64,000 bases of DNA, from assembly GCF_002849595.1 (NCBI RefSeq), contig NZ_NRQR01000026.1, forward strand, positions 124,001-188,000, read 5' to 3'. Of this stretch, positions 19,197 through 31,019 are shown piece by piece. This DNA comes from Luteimonas rhizosphaerae (GTDB lineage Bacteria; Pseudomonadota; Gammaproteobacteria; Xanthomonadales; Xanthomonadaceae). Numbering within the stretch: position 1 is the stretch's first letter; each line of letters opens with the position of its first letter. The notes under the pieces were generated by a model. That model was not told the origin of the DNA. It worked only from the letters and a program-made list of their open reading frames with translations, and did not search any database. The position numbers and the translations under genes are program-made.

Positions 19197-21824
19197 TCAG
19201 CCGCGCCGCAGCAGCCGCTGGCTCAGCAGCGCACGCAGTGTCGGCGGCCGCACCGGCAGCGGCAGCACGCTCCAGTCGTGCGCGTCCGCCAGTGCACGCA
19301 ACGCGGCATCACCGTGTTCGACCAGCAGGATCACCAGCGGCGTCGTCGTCCAGCCGGCCTGCAGGGTGCGCCAGCGTGTGCCGACATCGGGGCGGTGGCC
19401 TCGCGCGGCGAGCAGCAGCACCTCGGGCGCGTCGCTCGACGATGCCGGCGGGCCGCCACCGTCGATCACGTCGCACTGCCACTGCCGCAACCGGGCGCGC
19501 AACGCCTCCGCGGCGTCCGCATCGTCGTCGACGACCTGGATGCGGCAGCCGCGCAGCGGCGATTCGGCGTCGGCGTCGCGCACCGGCACGACCGCTTCGG
19601 TTTCGGCGTGGCCGGGCGGCGCCAGCGGCACGGTCACCGCGAACACGCTGCCGACGCCGGGCCGCGAGCGCAGCGTGATGCGATGGCCGAGCAGGCGCGC
19701 GGTACGGTCCACGATCGCCAGGCCCAGGCCCGCGCCGCGCTCGCTGGCGATGCCGTCGTCGAGCCGGCGGAATTCCTCGAAGATTTCGCGCTGCCGGTTC
19801 GGCGGAATGCCCGGTCCGGTGTCGTGGACCTCGATGCGCAGCGCGTCGCCGACGCGGCGGCAGCCGAGCACGATGCGGCCCTGCGCGGTGTAGCGGACCG
19901 CGTTCGACAGCAGGTTCTGCAGCAGCCGGCGCAGCAGGGTCGCGTCGCTGGTGATCCACGCGCGCGTCGGCACGTGGTCGAGGCGCAGGCCGCGCGCTTG
20001 CGCCAGCACGCCGGCATCGCGCGCCAGCGCGTCGAGCAGCGGCCCCAGCGCGAGGTCGCGCACGTCGGTCTGCAAGGTGCCCGATTCCAGCCGGGCGATG
20101 TCGAGCAGGCTCGCGAGGATGCCGTCCTGCGCGGCGAGCGCGCCGTCGATGTTGTCGGCGAGTGCGCGCGTCGGCAGGTCCGGCAGCCGCGTGCGCAGGC
20201 CCGACAGGAACATCCGCGCCGCGTTCAGCGGCTGCAGCAGGTCGTGCACCGCGGCGGCAGCGAAGCGGCTCTTGTAGCGGGCGGCGGCTTCGGCGTCGTG
20301 GCGCGCCTGTTCCAGATCGGCGGTGCGCTCGGCGATGCGCTGCTCCAGCGCGTCGGCCAGCGAACGCAGGTCGCGCGCGGTGTTCTTGTACGAGGTGATG
20401 TCGGCGTAGCTGGTCACGAAGCCGCCCTCGGGCAGCGGATTGCCGCGGATCTCCAGCACGGTACCGTCGTCCTTCTCGCTCTCGCGCAGGTGCGGGCGGC
20501 CGCTGCGCAGATGGCCCAGCCGGCGCTGGATCGCGTCTTCCACCGGCCCCGGGCCGAGCAGCCCGCGGCGCGCGTTGTAGCGGAACACCGCTTCGATCGA
20601 CGTGCCGACCTGGACCAGATCCGGCGGGAACCGGAACAGCTCGATGTAGCGCGCGTTCCACGCGACGATGCGCAGGTCCGCGTCGACGATCACCACGCCC
20701 TGCGGCAGATGCGCCAGGCGCCGGCTCAGGCCGGTGTCGGCCTCCTGCGCCGCGGCGACCAGGCCGTCCTGCGCGGTGCGCAGTTCCTCGGCGTGATGGC
20801 GCACCAGGGTCTCGAGCTCCGCGCGGCTGCGCCGGCGCAGCGCGCCCATGCGCAGCCGCTGCTGCACGAACAGCAGCACGAAGGCGAGGGCCAGCCACGA
20901 CGCACCGGCGATGCCGGCCCACTGCCAGCCGGCCGCGGCGACCGGCGTCGCGTCGTGCAGCAGGTGCAGCGTCCAGTCGGTGCCGGCGATCGGCTGGCGC
21001 TGCCACAGCCACTGGCCGGGGCGCGCGGGCAGGGCGATGCGCACCAGCGCGCCGCCATCGGGCAGGCTGCGCAGCGTGCGGCTGGCGACCGGCTGCAGCG
21101 TGCGGCCTTCGTACTGGCGCGTCGCCGCGAGTTCGGCGCGCGCGCGGGCGTCCAGTGGTCGCAGCGTGCGGTAGCGCCAGTCGGCGCGGCTGGCGAGGAA
21201 CACCACGCCGCGCGCATCGCTGACCAGCACGGTGTCGAGATCCGACGGCCAGGCCTGTTCGATCGCCGCGAGTTCGATCTTGATGACGACGACGCCGATC
21301 GCGCGGCCGGCGGCGTCGCGCAGCGCCTCCGACAGGAAATAGCCCGGCACGCCGGTGGTCACGCCGATGCCGTAGAACCGCCCCGAGCCTTCGCGCAGCG
21401 CCTGTTGCACGTAGGGGCGGAAGCCGTATTGCGCGCCGACATTGCTGCCCGGCTCGCGCCAGTTGCTGGCCGCGACCGCCGTGCCGTCGGCGTCGATCAG
21501 GGTCAGCGTCGACGCGCGGCTGGTGCGGTTGGCGTCTTCCAGCCGCAGGTTCAGGCGCTGGCGCGTCGCCGCGTCGACCGGCCCGGCGACGCTGCGGCGC
21601 AGGTCCGGATCCAGCGCCAGCAACTGCGGCAGGGTGCGGTAGCGTTCGATCTGCTGGCTCAGCGCCTGGCGGTGCAGCGCGGCCTGCTGGTCGGCGAGCC
21701 GGGCCTGGATGGCGAGTTCGTGGCGCTCGCCGGCGCGCCAGGCCAGGCCCGCGGCCAGCACCAGGCCGCCGAGCACCAGCAGCGCGGACAACAGGCGCTG
21801 GCGACGGGCGGACGTGGGGCGCAT
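19197..21824 (-). CDS. PAS sensor histidine kinase with degenerate C-terminal receiver
   Basis: 875 residues. An N-terminal membrane helix (LLVLGGLVLAAGLAW), a periplasmic Cache-like domain (residues about 40-300), a second helix (IAGASWLALAFVLLFV), a PAS domain (GVVIVDADLRIVAWN), HisKA with His527 in AAVHDLLQPLNAAR, and an HATPase domain (RYTAQGR, DTGPGIP, GAGLGLAIV). The last 120 residues look like a receiver (QVVDDDADAA) but the phosphoacceptor position reads LLLAARG without Asp and the conserved Lys is lost. It is divergent from dctA, so C4-dicarboxylate sensing in the manner of DctB is likely by context, though the domain style is closer to CrbS/NahK kinases. Confidence 0.88.
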   Translation of the reverse strand: MRPTSARRQRLLSALLVLGGLVLAAGLAWRAGERHELAIQARLADQQAALHRQALSQQIERYRTLPQLLALDPDLRRSVAGPVDAATRQRLNLRLEDANRTSRASTLTLIDADGTAVAASNWREPGSNVGAQYGFRPYVQQALREGSGRFYGIGVTTGVPGYFLSEALRDAAGRAIGVVVIKIELAAIEQAWPSDLDTVLVSDARGVVFLASRADWRYRTLRPLDARARAELAATRQYEGRTLQPVASRTLRSLPDGGALVRIALPARPGQWLWQRQPIAGTDWTLHLLHDATPVAAAGWQWAGIAGASWLALAFVLLFVQQRLRMGALRRRSRAELETLVRHHAEELRTAQDGLVAAAQEADTGLSRRLAHLPQGVVIVDADLRIVAWNARYIELFRFPPDLVQVGTSIEAVFRYNARRGLLGPGPVEDAIQRRLGHLRSGRPHLRESEKDDGTVLEIRGNPLPEGGFVTSYADITSYKNTARDLRSLADALEQRIAERTADLEQARHDAEAAARYKSRFAAAAVHDLLQPLNAARMFLSGLRTRLPDLPTRALADNIDGALAAQDGILASLLDIARLESGTLQTDVRDLALGPLLDALARDAGVLAQARGLRLDHVPTRAWITSDATLLRRLLQNLLSNAVRYTAQGRIVLGCRRVGDALRIEVHDTGPGIPPNRQREIFEEFRRLDDGIASERGAGLGLAIVDRTARLLGHRITLRSRPGVGSVFAVTVPLAPPGHAETEAVVPVRDADAESPLRGCRIQVVDDDADAAEALRARLRQWQCDVIDGGGPPASSSDAPEVLLLAARGHRPDVGTRWRTLQAGWTTTPLVILLVEHGDAALRALADAHDWSVLPLPVRPPTLRALLSQRLLRRG

Positions 21825-21872
21825 GGCCGCCAGTCTAGCGGCGCGATCCGCGCCGCGACGGGGTGCAGCGCC

Positions 21873-21890
21873 GGTCTAGTCCCAATGCGC
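21873..21890. promoter_or_regulatory. Possible operator between kinase gene and dctA
   Basis: In the 130-bp divergent region the otherwise G+C-saturated sequence contains GGTCTAGTCCCAATGCGC, the only AT-containing block of note. It is a candidate site for the regulator of dctA. No second copy was found in the window, so this is weak. Confidence 0.25.
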
Positions 21891-21954
21891 TATCGGCGCG
21901 GCGCGGCGCGCGGGGTACAACGTCGCCCTTCCCGGCCCGTTGCGTCCCTCGCCC

Positions 21955-23328
21955 ATGCAGCCCATTCCCGCGCCCGATCCCGCCGTGCAGCAGCGCCTGC
22001 CGCTGTATCGCCAGCTGTACGTGCAGGTGATCGTCGCGATCGTGCTCGGCGCGCTGCTCGGCCACTACTCGCCGCTGCTGGCCGAACAGATGAAGCCGCT
22101 CGGCGATGGCTTCATCAAGCTGGTCAAGATGATCATCGCGCCGGTGATCTTCCTGACCATCGTCACCGGCATCGCCGGCATGACCCAGTTGCGCACGGTC
22201 GGCCGCGTGTTCGCCAAGGCGATGGCGTACTTCCTGTTCTTCTCGACCCTGGCGCTGGTCATCGGCCTGGTCGTCGCGCACGTGGTGCGGCCCGGCGCGG
22301 GCATGAACATCGATCCGGCCTCGCTCGACGCGACCGCGGTCGAGGGCTTCGTGCAGGCCTCGCACGAGATGACGCTGACCGGCTTTCTGCTCGACGTGAT
22401 CCCGTCGACCCTGGTCGGCGCCTTCGTCGACGGCAACATCCTGCAGGTGCTCTTCATCGCGGTGCTGTTCGGCATCGCGCTGGCGATGGTCGGCGACAAG
22501 GGCCGCCCGGTGCAGCTGTTCCTCGAAGCGCTGATCGCACCGGTGTTCAAGCTGGTGCACATCCTGATGAAGGCCGCGCCGATCGGCGCCTTCGGCGCGA
22601 TCGCCTTCACCATCGGCCGCTACGGCGTGGAATCGCTGGCCAACCTGGCGTGGCTGGTCGGCACGTTCTACGTCAGCGCGCTGCTGTTCGTGCTGGTGAT
22701 CCTGGGCGCGGTGTGCCGGCTGTGCGGCTTCTCGATCCTCAAGCTGATCCGCTATCTGAAGGCCGAGCTGCTGCTGGTGCTGGGCACCTCGTCGTCGGAA
22801 TCCGCGCTGCCGTCGCTGATGGAGAAGATGGAAAAGGCCGGCTGCCAGAAGTCGGTCGTCGGCCTGGTCGTGCCGACCGGCTATTCGTTCAACCTCGACG
22901 GCACCAACCTGTACATGACGCTGGCCGCGCTGTTCATCGCCCAGGCCACCAATACCGAACTCACGCTGTGGCAGCAGATCACCCTGCTGCTGGTGGCGAT
23001 GCTGAGCTCCAAGGGCGCGGCCGGCGTGACCGGCGCGGGCTTCATCACCCTCGCCGCGACGCTGTCGGTCGTGCCCACGGTGCCGGTCGCGGGCATGGCG
23101 CTGATACTCGGCGTCGACCGCTTCATGAGCGAGTGCCGCTCGATCACCAACTTCATCGGCAACGCGGTCGCGACCGTCGTGGTCTCGCGCTGGGAGAACG
23201 CGCTCGACCGCGACCAGCTGCAGCGCGTGCTCGACGGCGGCCCGGCGTTGGTCGACGCCGCCGCGCCCGTCGCGCCCTTGCCCGACACCACGCACACCGG
23301 CGCCGCCGCGACGCCCGCGGCCCGCTGA
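21955..23328 (+). CDS. dctA: C4-dicarboxylate:cation symporter DctA
   Basis: 457 residues, inner-membrane transporter of the DAACS family importing succinate, fumarate and malate. Family signatures are the [15 protein letters not shown] hairpin, the [11 protein letters not shown] segment and the C-terminal [18 protein letters not shown] block; the N-terminus ([17 protein letters not shown]) is typical. An upstream in-frame TTG is less likely than ATG 21955. The divergent histidine kinase and the downstream porin and malic enzyme genes form a coherent dicarboxylate-use locus. Confidence 0.95.
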   Translation: MQPIPAPDPAVQQRLPLYRQLYVQVIVAIVLGALLGHYSPLLAEQMKPLGDGFIKLVKMIIAPVIFLTIVTGIAGMTQLRTVGRVFAKAMAYFLFFSTLALVIGLVVAHVVRPGAGMNIDPASLDATAVEGFVQASHEMTLTGFLLDVIPSTLVGAFVDGNILQVLFIAVLFGIALAMVGDKGRPVQLFLEALIAPVFKLVHILMKAAPIGAFGAIAFTIGRYGVESLANLAWLVGTFYVSALLFVLVILGAVCRLCGFSILKLIRYLKAELLLVLGTSSSESALPSLMEKMEKAGCQKSVVGLVVPTGYSFNLDGTNLYMTLAALFIAQATNTELTLWQQITLLLVAMLSSKGAAGVTGAGFITLAATLSVVPTVPVAGMALILGVDRFMSECRSITNFIGNAVATVVVSRWENALDRDQLQRVLDGGPALVDAAAPVAPLPDTTHTGAAATPAAR

Positions 23329-23353
23329 TTCCGCACACACCAGGAGGGGACCC

Positions 23354-24376
23354 ATGACACTTTCGATCCGATGGGCCGGCGCGGTCGCCGGCCTGTTGCT
23401 GGCCTGCACCGGGCTGGCGCACGCGCAGGCCGCGCCCGAGACCGTGACGCTGTGGCCGGCCGGCCATCTGCCGCAGAACGTGACCGGCCCCGAGCAGGTC
23501 GGCACCGAAGGCAGCGCGCTCGGCGCGGTGACGCGCGTCGTCGAGCCGCGCATGGAGATCTACCGGCCCGCGCAGCCCAACGGCACCGCGGTGCTGATCC
23601 TCGGCGGCGGCGGCTTCTTCCGCATCCAGGTCGGCACGGCCGCGGCGCCGATGGCGCAGTGGCTGTCGTCGATCGGCGTCACCGCGGCAGTGCTGTACTA
23701 CCGTCTGCCGGCCGACGGCTGGCCCGCCGCGGCGCCGTTCCAGGACGGCCAGCGCGCGATGCGCCTGCTGCGCAGCCAGGCCGATGCGCTCGGCATCGAT
23801 CCGCAGCAGATCGGCGTCATGGGCTCGTCCGCGGGCGCGACCCTCGGCGGCATCCTCGGCACGCGCTACGACCACGCCTTCTACCCGGCGCTCGACGCCG
23901 TCGACCAGGTCCCCTCGCGCCCGGACTTCCTGGCGATGCTGTACCCGGTGGTCTCGCTGCAGGCGCCGCTCGACACCACGCGCACCCGCCGCGAACTCGG
24001 CACGCAGTCCGACGCGGTCGCTGCGTATTCGGTGGAATCGCACGTGCGCGCCGGCATGCCGCCGGTGTTCCTGGTCCACGCCGCCGACGATGCGATCGCC
24101 GACGTCGGCCACAGCCTGGCGATGTTCAACGCCGCGCGCGCCCAGAACGTGCCGGCCGAGATGCACATCTTCGAGCGCGGCGGCCACAGCTGGGGGCTGG
24201 GCAAGCCGGGCGCGCTGGTCGGGCAGTGGCCGCGCCTGTTCGCGACCTGGGCGCGCAGCCACGGCTTCATGCAGGCCGCGCCGGTCAGCCTGCAGCCGCT
24301 GATCGGCGATCGCGCGCCGCCGCCGGTGGCCGAGCCCGAAGACGACGACACCGCATTCGAAGAGGACGGCGACTGA
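23354..24376 (+). CDS. Secreted alpha/beta-hydrolase (esterase-like)
   Basis: 340 residues. A signal peptide ending HAQA predicts export. The fold shows the oxyanion GGGGFF, the nucleophile elbow GSSAGA, an Asp in HAADDAIAD and the catalytic His in GGHSWGLG. This is the BD-FAE/acetylxylan esterase-like group; substrate unknown. The C-terminal tail is unusually acidic (EDDDTAFEEDGD). A strong AGGAGG ribosome site precedes ATG 23354. It lies 25 bases after dctA and 47 before the porin, so the three are likely one operon. Confidence 0.86.
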   Translation: MTLSIRWAGAVAGLLLACTGLAHAQAAPETVTLWPAGHLPQNVTGPEQVGTEGSALGAVTRVVEPRMEIYRPAQPNGTAVLILGGGGFFRIQVGTAAAPMAQWLSSIGVTAAVLYYRLPADGWPAAAPFQDGQRAMRLLRSQADALGIDPQQIGVMGSSAGATLGGILGTRYDHAFYPALDAVDQVPSRPDFLAMLYPVVSLQAPLDTTRTRRELGTQSDAVAAYSVESHVRAGMPPVFLVHAADDAIADVGHSLAMFNAARAQNVPAEMHIFERGGHSWGLGKPGALVGQWPRLFATWARSHGFMQAAPVSLQPLIGDRAPPPVAEPEDDDTAFEEDGD

Positions 24377-24423
24377 TGCGCACGACACCGGTCACCGCAC
24401 ACGCACACACGGGAGAGCACCAC

Positions 24424-25926
24424 ATGACACGACGCCGCACCGCCGCGCTGACCGCGGCCATCGGCCTGGCCCTCGGCGCCGCCTCGCTGTCGGCCGCCGC
24501 GCAGGACGGCGACGCCGCCCTGCGCAGCCTAGTCGAACAGCAGGCCGAACAGCTGCGCCTGCAGTCCGCCCAGCTCGAGCAGCTCAACGCGCGCCTCGCC
24601 GCGCTGGAAGGCAACGCCCCGCGCGTCGCCACCGCGCCGGCGACGTCGCCGGCGACGACCGGCGTGCTTGCGTCGGACACCCAGGCACAGGTCGAGGCCG
24701 CCGTCGCCGACACCCGCCAGGACGATCTCGCGATCCTGCAGGCCCAGGTCGCCCAGCTCGCCGCGACCGGTACCGGCAGTGGCGGCGGCAACGTCAGCTG
24801 GCGTCGCGGCGGCCCGGAGTTCCGCAGCGCCGACCGCTTCTTCACCTTCAACCCGCGCGGCCGGGTGCTGGTGGACGTCTCGTCGACGCGCGGCTCCAGC
24901 TTCGACGACCGCAACATCACCGGCACCAACCTGCGCCAGGCGCGCATCGGCGCGCAGGGCAACCTGGGGTCGCTGGGCTACAAGATCGACGCCGAGCTGT
25001 CGGACAACGTCGTCAGCCTGTCGGATGCCTATGTGCGCTGGAACACGTCGATCGGCAGCCTGCCGACCGAGGTCTACATCGGTAACAAGCTGAAAGACCG
25101 CGCGCTGGATTCCAGCTCCACGCTGACCCGCACGCCCTTCATGGAGCGCAATGCGGTCGCCAGCGTCGGCATGCCGGCCAGCGGCTACTTCGGCCTCGGC
25201 GTGCAGGTGAAGACCATCGGCCAGAACTGGCACACCACGTTCGGCATCTCCGGCGACGACGTCGGCAACGCCGGCGCGGAAACCGACTCGCTGACCTATT
25301 CCTTCCGCGGCCACGTCAATCCGGTCAAGCGCCCGGCCGGCTTCCTGCACGTCGGTGGCTGGTACGTGCACGAGGACTACGGCGTCGACACCAACCGCAT
25401 CAACCGCACGCCGCGCATCGCCTCGCGCTTCAACGACAACGTCCGCGTGTCGGCCAGCGCGATCAACGACGTCACCGGCGAGCAGGTCTGGGGCGCGGAG
25501 CTCGGCGGCACGTTCCGCAACTTCTGGGCCTTCGCCGAGACCAGCGCGACCACGCTGCAATCGGACTCGGTCGGCGATGTCGAGCAGAAGGCGCATTCGG
25601 CCTATGCCGGCTGGCTGATCACCGGCGAGAAGCCCGGCTTCAGCGCCCGCTCCGGCGTCTGGGGCACGACCCGCGTCGCGCGTCCGGTCACCGACGGCGG
25701 CATCGGCGCGTGGGAACTCGCGACGCGCTACGACAAGTACGACTTCACCGACGCCGCGCGCGGCGGCGAGGGCGATTCGTGGACGCTCGGCGTCAACTGG
25801 TACCTCAACAACTGGTCGCGCGTGATGTTCAACTACGTGCGCTGGAACACCGAGAACCAGGTCGGCGCCTACGCCGGCGAGGATGCGGGCAACAGCTTCA
25901 ACATCCGCACCCAGGTCGTGTTCTGA
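24424..25926 (+). CDS. Outer-membrane porin (OprO/OprP-like)
   Basis: 500 residues. A signal peptide ending SAAAQ is followed by a coiled coil (residues about 30-70, [20 protein letters not shown]) and a second short helical segment, a layout found in trimeric porins with an N-terminal stalk. The rest is beta-barrel: alternating strands from [14 protein letters not shown] to a C-terminal ...NIRTQVVF with the terminal Phe used by the BAM machinery. It resembles phosphate-selective or DcaP-like porins. Behind dctA it probably admits dicarboxylates through the outer membrane (inference). Confidence 0.88.
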   Translation: MTRRRTAALTAAIGLALGAASLSAAAQDGDAALRSLVEQQAEQLRLQSAQLEQLNARLAALEGNAPRVATAPATSPATTGVLASDTQAQVEAAVADTRQDDLAILQAQVAQLAATGTGSGGGNVSWRRGGPEFRSADRFFTFNPRGRVLVDVSSTRGSSFDDRNITGTNLRQARIGAQGNLGSLGYKIDAELSDNVVSLSDAYVRWNTSIGSLPTEVYIGNKLKDRALDSSSTLTRTPFMERNAVASVGMPASGYFGLGVQVKTIGQNWHTTFGISGDDVGNAGAETDSLTYSFRGHVNPVKRPAGFLHVGGWYVHEDYGVDTNRINRTPRIASRFNDNVRVSASAINDVTGEQVWGAELGGTFRNFWAFAETSATTLQSDSVGDVEQKAHSAYAGWLITGEKPGFSARSGVWGTTRVARPVTDGGIGAWELATRYDKYDFTDAARGGEGDSWTLGVNWYLNNWSRVMFNYVRWNTENQVGAYAGEDAGNSFNIRTQVVF

Positions 25927-26050
25927 CCCGGCGCACCGCCGCCCCGGCGCCGCGCATGCGGCGCTGCAACACACCGCTCCGTCCGGGAGCCACTGCGGGG
26001 CAGGGTTAGAATCCTGTCCCGCGTTCTTTTTCCAGAGCAGAACCCCGCCG

Positions 26051-28323
<2,273 letters not shown>

Positions 28324-28339
28324 GCGCACGGTGTGCGAT

Positions 28340-28360
28340 GCCCGCCGCCACGCGGCGGGC
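28340..28360. terminator. GC stem-loop after maeB
   Basis: A perfect 9-bp stem, GCCCGCCGC / GCGGCGGGC, with a CAC loop lies 17 bases after the maeB stop. No T tract follows, so an intrinsic terminator is uncertain. Confidence 0.35.
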
Positions 28361-28362
28361 AA

Positions 28363-28431
28363 TCGCGCGCCAGCGCGCTCCTGCACAACCGTCGCGCGGT
28401 GCCCCTGCAGGAGCGCGCTCGCGCGCGATGC
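28363..28431. repeat. Inverted pair of REP-like palindromes
   Basis: A minus-oriented copy (28363-28385) and a plus-oriented copy (28405-28431) of the GGAGCGCGCT..GCGCGCGA element face each other between maeB and the Kef antiporter gene, the same layout as at 2927-3048. Confidence 0.65.
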
Positions 28432-28499
28432 CGGCCGCGGCATGCCGGCGTCAGGCGACGTCTCACGCCGGCGCGCCGGACGCCAAGGGCCGCGACGCG

Positions 28500-29759
28500 C
28501 TACACCACCGGCGGCGCCGTCACCGCGTCGCGCGGCTGCCGCCGCATGATCCAGTTGAACAGCGGCGTCGCCATCAGCGTGGTCACGATCGCCATCAGCA
28601 CCAGGATCGAGAACAGGCCCGGCTGGATCACGCCGGCCTGCAGCGCGATGTTGATCAGGATCAGCTCCATCAACCCGCGTGCGTTCATCAGCGCGCCGAT
28701 CGCCAGCGCGTCCTGGTTGTCCTCGCCCGACAGCCGCGCCGCGCCCCAGCAGGCGATGAACTTGCCGGCGAACGAGGCCAGCAGGATCGCCGCCGCGGCC
28801 AGCGCGAGTTCGGGCTGCAGCACCAGCGCCAGATCGGTCTTCAGACCCGAGAACGTGAAGAACATCGGCAGGAAGAACACGACGACGAAGGGTTCGAGCT
28901 GGCGCCGCAGCGCCTCGGTCAGCGCGCCCTTGGGCATGCACGCGCCGAGCAGGAAGCCGCCGAACACCGCATGGATGCCGATCGCGTCCATCGTGAACGC
29001 ACTGAGGCAGAACAGCCCCAGCATCGCCGCGAGCAGCGTCGCGCCGAGCGGCTGGTCGGGCTTGACCGTATCGGCCAGGCGCCGCAGCAGGTGCCGGCCG
29101 ACGAAGACCATGAAGAGCGCATAGGCGATGCCGCCGCCGATGGCGAGGTAGGCGCTGTTCCAGCTGCCGCCGAAGCTCGCCAGCACCACAGCGAGGATGC
29201 ACCAGGCCGCCGCGTCGTCGACCGCGCCCGCGGTCAGGGCCAGCGTGCCCAGCGACGAGCCCGACAGCCCGCGCTCGTGGATGATGCGCGCCAGCATCGG
29301 GAACGCGGTAATCGCGATCGCCGCGCCGAGGAACAGCGCCGCATCGCCGATGCGGATGCCGTCGGCGAACAGGCCCGGCACCGTCGTCAGCCACGGCGCC
29401 AGCAGGAACGCGAGCGCGAACGGCACGCCGATGCCCGCGACCGACACCAGCATCGCGCTGCGGTAGCGCGCGCGGAAATGGTCGCCACGGAACTGCGTGC
29501 CGACGAGGAACATGTAGAGCCCGACGCCGAACTGCGCGAACACGTACAGCGTGTCGAGCGTCTGCGCGGGGAACAGCGCCGCCTGCGCGGAGGGGAAGGC
29601 CCAGCCCAGCAGCGACGGGCCGAGGGTGACGCCGGCGATCATTTCGCCGACGACCTGCGGCTGGCCGAGCTTCTGCGCCAGCCGGCCGACGAGGCGGCAG
29701 ACCAGCAGGATGACCGCGACCTGGAGGAAGAAATAGACGGACAGCTGGGCAGTCGGCAT
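28500..29759 (-). CDS. Kef/CPA2-type cation:proton antiporter
   Basis: 419 residues with about 12 hydrophobic segments and no cytoplasmic TrkA-N domain. The CPA2 features are visible: [21 protein letters not shown] near the N-terminus, the paired-Asp helix [14 protein letters not shown], and [14 protein letters not shown] late. Such proteins exchange K+ or Na+ for protons. A longer frame begins upstream, but ATG 29759 starts right at the first membrane helix. The gene is convergent with maeB across a REP pair. Confidence 0.88.
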   Translation of the reverse strand: MPTAQLSVYFFLQVAVILLVCRLVGRLAQKLGQPQVVGEMIAGVTLGPSLLGWAFPSAQAALFPAQTLDTLYVFAQFGVGLYMFLVGTQFRGDHFRARYRSAMLVSVAGIGVPFALAFLLAPWLTTVPGLFADGIRIGDAALFLGAAIAITAFPMLARIIHERGLSGSSLGTLALTAGAVDDAAAWCILAVVLASFGGSWNSAYLAIGGGIAYALFMVFVGRHLLRRLADTVKPDQPLGATLLAAMLGLFCLSAFTMDAIGIHAVFGGFLLGACMPKGALTEALRRQLEPFVVVFFLPMFFTFSGLKTDLALVLQPELALAAAAILLASFAGKFIACWGAARLSGEDNQDALAIGALMNARGLMELILINIALQAGVIQPGLFSILVLMAIVTTLMATPLFNWIMRRQPRDAVTAPPVV

Positions 29760-30171
29760 GCGGGGTCGGCGCTCGGTCGGGCTCGTGTGAAGCGCGCATG
29801 GTGCCAGCAAAGCCGGGCGCCGGCGCGGGCCGGTGCACCGGTGCGCGGCCGGGCATCACGCACCCGTGCACCAGCGCGTTCATGCGGGCATGCAACGCGA
29901 TCCGGCGCGGGCCGCGCAATCGGTCCCTCTCGTGTAGGAGCGCGCTTGCGCGCGACGGCGTCAGGCGATGCAACGAACGCACGTCGGCACATGCGACTCG
30001 CAGACCCGCCTTGTCTCGGGGTCCTCTACGACGGAGGCAGCACCTGCTTCAGCCCCGCGTCTTCCCAGCGCGGCAACGACCGCATCGGTCCGCCGGCGAT
30101 GCACGACCGGAACGGCGCGTCAGAATCCAACCGGCGTCCACAAATAAGCAGCGACGCCGGTCGCCACGCCC
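29760..30171. other. 412-bp gap without a gene
   Basis: The gap lies upstream of the antiporter gene and downstream of the receiver operon. Apart from one REP-like element (29932-29957) I see no coding sequence, terminator with a T tract, or conserved motif. Promoters for the antiporter gene probably lie in its left part. Confidence 0.5.
29932..29957 (+). repeat. REP-like palindrome, single copy
   Basis: TGTAGGAGCGCGCTTGCGCG followed by CGACGG matches the family consensus seen at 2927, 3021, 6266 and 28405. Confidence 0.65.
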
Positions 30172-30561
30172 TCAAGCCAGCAGACGCCTCACCAGCGGCG
30201 GCAGCTCGGCGTCGAGGTCGTCCTTCAGCACCAGTCCCTCGGCGACCGGAAGGGCGTCGTCCAGGGTGTCCAGCGTGCCGGTCAGGAACACCAGCGGCAC
30301 GGCCGGCAGCACGGCGCGGGTCAGGGCCAGCGCCTCGGCGCCGGAATAGCCCGGCAGGTTGATGTCGGACAGCACGATCTCGGGCACGAAGTCGCGCAGC
30401 GCGGCCGTGAGGCCGGCCTCGCCGTGCACGCGCTGGCACTCGATGTGCAGGCCGGCGTCGCGCAGGGCCAGTTCGGTCAGCTCGGCGTCGTCGCGCGAAT
30501 CGTCGACGATCAGCACCCGCCGCCGCGGCGGCAGCGCGCCGCCCGCGTCCACGTCGCCCAA
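30172..30561 (-). CDS. Stand-alone receiver protein
   Basis: 129 residues, one receiver domain only. VLIVDDSRDD supplies the acidic pair, Asp66 (IVLSDINLPG) is the phosphoacceptor and the late Lys is in GLVLKDD. There is no output domain. It starts at TTG 30561 three bases after the stop of the preceding receiver gene; a GTG three codons in is an alternative. It is third in the kinase/receiver/receiver operon and probably takes phosphate from that kinase or relays it. Confidence 0.82.
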   Translation of the reverse strand: MGDVDAGGALPPRRRVLIVDDSRDDAELTELALRDAGLHIECQRVHGEAGLTAALRDFVPEIVLSDINLPGYSGAEALALTRAVLPAVPLVFLTGTLDTLDDALPVAEGLVLKDDLDAELPPLVRRLLA

Positions 30562-30564
30562 GGC

Positions 30565-31005
30565 TTACTCGACGTCCGGCACTTCGTTGAGCACGGCCCA
30601 GAACTTGCCAAGCGTGCGCACCGCTTCGAAGAACTGGTCCACGTCGACCGGCTTGACCACGTAGGCGTTCACGCCGAGGTCCCAGCTGCGCGCCAGATCG
30701 CTTTCCTCGCGCGACGACGACAGGATCACCACCGGCATGCGCTTGAGGGTCTCGTGCTCGCGCAGCTGCTTCAGCACTTCCAGGCCGTCCAGGCGCGGCA
30801 TCTTGATGTCGAGCAGCAGCACGGCCGGATCGCCTTCCGCGCGGTCGGCGTACTTGCCGCGGCGGAACAGGAAATCCAGGCATTCCACGCCGTCTTCGAC
30901 ATGCACGATGGGATTGGCGAGGTGGGCGTCGCGCAGCGCATCGATGGCCATCTCGGCGTCGTGCGGGCTGTCCTCGGCGAGGAGGATCGTGCGGATGTCG
31001 CTCAT
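30565..31005 (-). CDS. Rcp1-type stand-alone receiver
   Basis: 146 residues, a single receiver with the extended alpha-helical loop typical of Rcp1-type regulators (CLDFLFRRGKYAD). Acidic pair in LLAEDSPHD, phosphoacceptor Asp66 in LLLDIKMPRLDG, Lys in YVVKPVD. Rcp1-like receivers are usually the partners of phytochrome or CHASE3 kinases such as the gene directly upstream, 14 bases away. No output domain is present, so signalling goes through protein contacts. Confidence 0.88.
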   Translation of the reverse strand: MSDIRTILLAEDSPHDAEMAIDALRDAHLANPIVHVEDGVECLDFLFRRGKYADRAEGDPAVLLLDIKMPRLDGLEVLKQLREHETLKRMPVVILSSSREESDLARSWDLGVNAYVVKPVDVDQFFEAVRTLGKFWAVLNEVPDVE

Positions 31006-31019
31006 GGGTCTGTGTCCGG

